The position numbers and the translations under genes are program-made. From Streptococcus mitis (GTDB taxonomy: Bacteria > Bacillota > Bacilli > Lactobacillales > Streptococcaceae): 64,000 nucleotides of DNA. Each line of letters starts with the position of its first letter. The stretch's first letter is position 1. Below, in pieces: positions 61,848 to 64,000 of this stretch. Location: positions 186,001-250,000 of the forward strand of contig NZ_RJOB01000002.1 in assembly GCF_003943935.1 (NCBI RefSeq). The letters run 5' to 3'. The notes under the pieces were generated by a model, which searched no databases, was not told the DNA's origin, and saw nothing but the letters and a program-made list of their open reading frames with translations.

Positions 61848-62341
61848 TAAGCTTCTCCTAGCTGATCGATATACTGATCAATGAGTTCTTTATGGGCATG
61901 ACCATCAAGGTTTTGTGAGATGATTTTACCAGCCAAGCTGATTGTCAAATCTGCTACCTCACCCTTAACGCTTTGTAAAGCTTCAGCTTTGTTTTGAGCA
62001 ATTTCTTGGTTTGCTTTTTCTTTTAAGCGTCCTGCTTCTAGTTTAGCATCTGCTAAAATACTAGCCTTACTTTTCTCAGCTGTTTCTTTCGCATTCTCAA
62101 TGATTGTCTTAGCTTCTTTACGGCTACCAGCCAACTCATCTTCGCGTTTTTGAGCCAATACTTCTGCTTTTTGACGTGCTTCTTCAGCTCTGTCAATATC
62201 TGAAGCAATTTTTTCAGCTCTTTCTTCGAAAATGCCTGTAATATTAGACCATGCAAATTTTTTAATCAAGACTAGCAAAAGGATAAAAGAGCCAGCGATT
62301 AAAATAAAATTACCAATTAATTCACCTACTGTTACGTGCAT
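61847..62341 (-). CDS. atpF: F0 ATP synthase b subunit
   Basis: Peripheral stalk, 164 residues: one N-terminal membrane helix (about 8-27) and a long charged coiled coil (residues ~30-140). Confidence 0.94.
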
Positions 62342-62354
62342 CAGTTACTCCTTT

Positions 62355-63068
62355 CTACTCTTCATCATTAATTTTATTTCCTAGGTACATAGAGGATAAT
62401 AGTGTAAAGACATAGGCCTGTACACAAGAAATGAACACGGAAAATGCAGTCCAAACTAAGTTTGTCCCAAAGGCGATTGGATACCAAAAAATAGCCTGAT
62501 GTGAAAGTAAGAGAAGCAAGCTTGTCATTACTTCACCTGCAAAGATATTCCCAAAAATCCGCAAAGCAAGAGAAAGGAAATTCGTGACTTCTTCAAGTAG
62601 ATTCATCGGTGTCATAAATGCAGGAGTTACAAAACCTTTTAGGTATTGTTTAATCCCACGACGACGAATCCCCTCAATGTGCGCCATCACAATAATACAG
62701 AAAGACAAGACAAGGTCAAATGAAAGATTTGCAGTTGGCGATGTCCAAAGGTTTGTCCCATCTGTTGTTTGAAGTTTAGCCATCAAACCAAGATTATTGG
62801 CGATAACCATAAAAAGAAATAAACATAAGTAAAAGAGTGAGTAATCTTTCATGTAGTGGGAACCAAGGTTAGGTTCTGTAAATCCAATTACAAAATCATA
62901 GAGATACTCTAGTACATTTTGTTTACCTTTGGGTTTCAAGGTCATATTACGACTTGCCCAATAGATAAATGCAAAAATCAGAAACACAGACAGCAAAGTC
63001 AAGGCTGTCAAAGTTAAATCAAAGGTAACAGGACCAATATTGATGGTTGGATTGATACTTTCTTCCAT
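62355..63068 (-). CDS. atpB: F0 ATP synthase a subunit
   Basis: Proton-channel subunit, 237 residues, five or six membrane helices. The essential Arg is in [29 protein letters not shown] is at the C-terminus. 32 bases after atpE. Confidence 0.95.
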   Translation of the reverse strand: MEESINPTINIGPVTFDLTLTALTLLSVFLIFAFIYWASRNMTLKPKGKQNVLEYLYDFVIGFTEPNLGSHYMKDYSLFYLCLFLFMVIANNLGLMAKLQTTDGTNLWTSPTANLSFDLVLSFCIIVMAHIEGIRRRGIKQYLKGFVTPAFMTPMNLLEEVTNFLSLALRIFGNIFAGEVMTSLLLLLSHQAIFWYPIAFGTNLVWTAFSVFISCVQAYVFTLLSSMYLGNKINDEE

Positions 63069-63100
63069 CTAACATTCTCCCTTCTCCAATTTATATTTCG

Positions 63101-63301
63101 TTATTTAATAATAAATGAGAAGACAAGAGTTACGAAGAAAGTTCCTTCGATAAAGGCAACCCCTAAAAACATCAAGCTACGAAACTCAGCGATAATATCT
63201 GGTTGGCGAGCTACTGATTTCAACAAACCATTCATCAACAGACCCTCACCAAGAGATACACCCATACAGGCAAGACATAGACCGAAAAATGTTAAATTCA
63301 T
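63101..63301 (-). CDS. atpE: F0 ATP synthase c subunit
   Basis: Rotor-ring subunit, 66 residues, two helices, with the proton-binding Glu52 in VAFIEGTFF. Residues that are altered in optochin-resistant pneumococci (such as Gly14, Gly20, Met23, Ala49) are intact, but other positions (Phe6, Leu10, Leu17, Leu27, Ile36-Ile37-Ala38) differ from the pneumococcal protein as I remember it. First gene of the operon, start after AAAAGGAG. Confidence 0.95.
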   Translation of the reverse strand: MNLTFFGLCLACMGVSLGEGLLMNGLLKSVARQPDIIAEFRSLMFLGVAFIEGTFFVTLVFSFIIK

Positions 63302-63336
63302 GACGAATTCTCCTTTTAATTAAAATTTACTTACTT

Positions 63337-63365
63337 AGTTTAGTCCTAAAAATTGGATTTGTCAA
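63337..63365 (-). promoter_or_regulatory. atp operon promoter
   Basis: On the minus strand TTGACA (63360-63365), 17 bases, TAAACT (63337-63342), about 35 bases before the atpE start. Confidence 0.75.
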
Positions 63366-63379
63366 CTTTTTACTAACAT

Positions 63380-63393
63380 TGAAAGCGTTTAAT
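63380..63393. promoter_or_regulatory. Cre-like site upstream of atpE
   Basis: TGAAAGCGTTTAAT follows the cre consensus except for the last CA. It lies 15 bases upstream of the atp -35. The rest of the gap up to the U32-gene terminator is AT-rich with nothing recognised. Confidence 0.45.
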
Positions 63394-63496
63394 GAAAATT
63401 ATTTACAATTTTACTATTTTTAAGCCTATTATATAGAAAACTTTGTAAAAAACTTGTAATAAATCCGACCATTATCTAGCCCTTTCTGAAAAATAA

Positions 63497-63526
63497 TGAA
63501 AAAATCCGAGATGAAATCTCGGATGG
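63497..63526 (-). terminator. Terminator of the U32 peptidase-family gene
   Basis: On the minus strand ATCCGAGAT-ttc-ATCTCGGAT followed by TTTTTC. Confidence 0.85.
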
Positions 63527-63613
63527 AATTTAATATATTTTTCAACTTCTTTTCTTTTAGTGACTCGACTTAAAGGGAAAGCAACCAGAAATCATTCATT
63601 TCCTTCATACTTA

Positions 63614-64000
63614 TTAAGCTCGAACTGTGACGCTGGTTCCATCTTCCTTGTAAAGATTGATAAGACCTTCTTTGAGAGCTCGAACCATGTCTCCTGCTTG
63701 AACAGGTTGTGGGACTTTGATTGTCAAGAGTTCCATCGGATTTGGAGCGCGGTCAATTTTATTGCCTTTGGCATCATGCAAATCTTCGATATAAGTTTCA
63801 AAATGACGGAAACCTGGGCCGTAAAACTCAACTTGGTCTCCTTCATTAATGACATTCCGTTGACGAATGGTTGCTGTTTGTGTCGCATCATCATAAGCAA
63901 CCACTTCAGCGACAAACTTATACTCAGGAATTTTACGACGAGCACCAAACAACTGCTCATTTTCAGATGGTGTACCGTAGTAGAAACCTGTTGCCAATTC
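63614..64000 (-). CDS. U32 peptidase-family protein, C-terminal part (partial)
   Basis: The frame is open to the right edge (…ELATGFYYGTPSENEQLFG), so only about 128 C-terminal residues are visible. They match the C-terminal beta-barrel domain of U32 family proteins (FVAEVVAYDDATQTATIRQRN, GDQVEFYGPG, PMELLTIKVPQPVQAGDMVR). Relatives of this family (such as TrhP) take part in tRNA uridine hydroxylation; some are called proteases. The start codon lies outside the window. Confidence 0.85.
   Translation of the reverse strand, partial: ELATGFYYGTPSENEQLFGARRKIPEYKFVAEVVAYDDATQTATIRQRNVINEGDQVEFYGPGFRHFETYIEDLHDAKGNKIDRAPNPMELLTIKVPQPVQAGDMVRALKEGLINLYKEDGTSVTVRA

Noticed and set aside
63614..63997. 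Complete 127-residue gene starting MATGFYYG
   Set aside because: The frame is open through the window edge and the supposed start is an internal TTG of a longer U32-family gene.

Overview
The window looks like a chromosomal segment of a mitis-group Streptococcus, probably S. mitis or S. oralis rather than S. pneumoniae. The basis is low-GC, Gram-positive gene content, gene blocks in the order I recall from pneumococcus (dnaE-pfkA-pyk with pepX; gyrA-srtA with ldh; ciaRH with pepN; pgdA, aldo/keto reductase, glyQS; atpEBFHAGDC), and intergenic repeats of the BOX and RUP types. AtpE and Ldh differ at several residues from the pneumococcal versions I remember. No phage, plasmid, intact insertion sequence or CRISPR array was seen. 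It is mostly housekeeping DNA with a few accessory islands.

Layout. 1-4,200: end of a DUF2130 protein, a PLP-dependent sulfhydrylase (MetY-like), and two tandem formate/nitrite channel genes, one broken by a stop codon. 4,200-8,660: srtA and gyrA, divergent from ldh. 8,835-18,300: pyk, pfkA and dnaE on the minus strand, then pepX, a decayed copy of the pepX 3' end, and an ArgR-type regulator on the plus strand. 18,470-25,400: ftsK, the fruR-fruK-fruA operon, a tRNA-Ser and a repeat cluster. 25,600-31,800: pdxST, NADH oxidase, and divergently apbE with two flavodoxin-like reductases. 31,890-40,430: DUF896, glyS, glyQ, a T-box-led metalloprotease-like gene, an aldo/keto reductase, pgdA, and metK under an S_MK (SAM-III) riboswitch. 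40,790-47,870: an ABC exporter, DUF3270, ciaRH, pepN. 47,990-53,550: an uncharacterised five-gene run (DUF2829, SDR, Nudix, orphan PEP-enzyme barrel, ASCH), then a TPR protein and an AI-2E-family membrane protein. 53,660-64,000: an oligopeptide-binding lipoprotein, a lactonase-family protein, the F-type ATP synthase operon, and the 3' part of a U32 peptidase-family gene.

How the genes work together. Sugar metabolism is strongly represented: fructose uptake, Pfk, Pyk, Ldh and Nox regenerate NAD+, and candidate CcpA (cre) sites lie at fruR, nox, apbE, ldh and atpE. Surface biology is represented by SrtA, PgdA and CiaRH. RNA regulation is represented by a T-box and an S_MK box.

Most interesting points. 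(1) apbE sits with two FMN-reductase genes, and the second ends in a low-complexity tail carrying two copies of a DATSGAS flavinylation-type motif; this looks like a cytoplasmic protein covalently loaded with FMN. (2) The metK S_MK riboswitch is interrupted by a structured 140-nt segment flanked by an exact 26-nt direct repeat of riboswitch sequence. (3) A chromosomal DUF2829 (Tad2-like) protein is encoded with nucleotide-related enzymes. (4) A T-box appears to control an HExxH protein together with glycyl-tRNA synthetase. (5) A MITE-like repeat family with a conserved hairpin is present in three copies.
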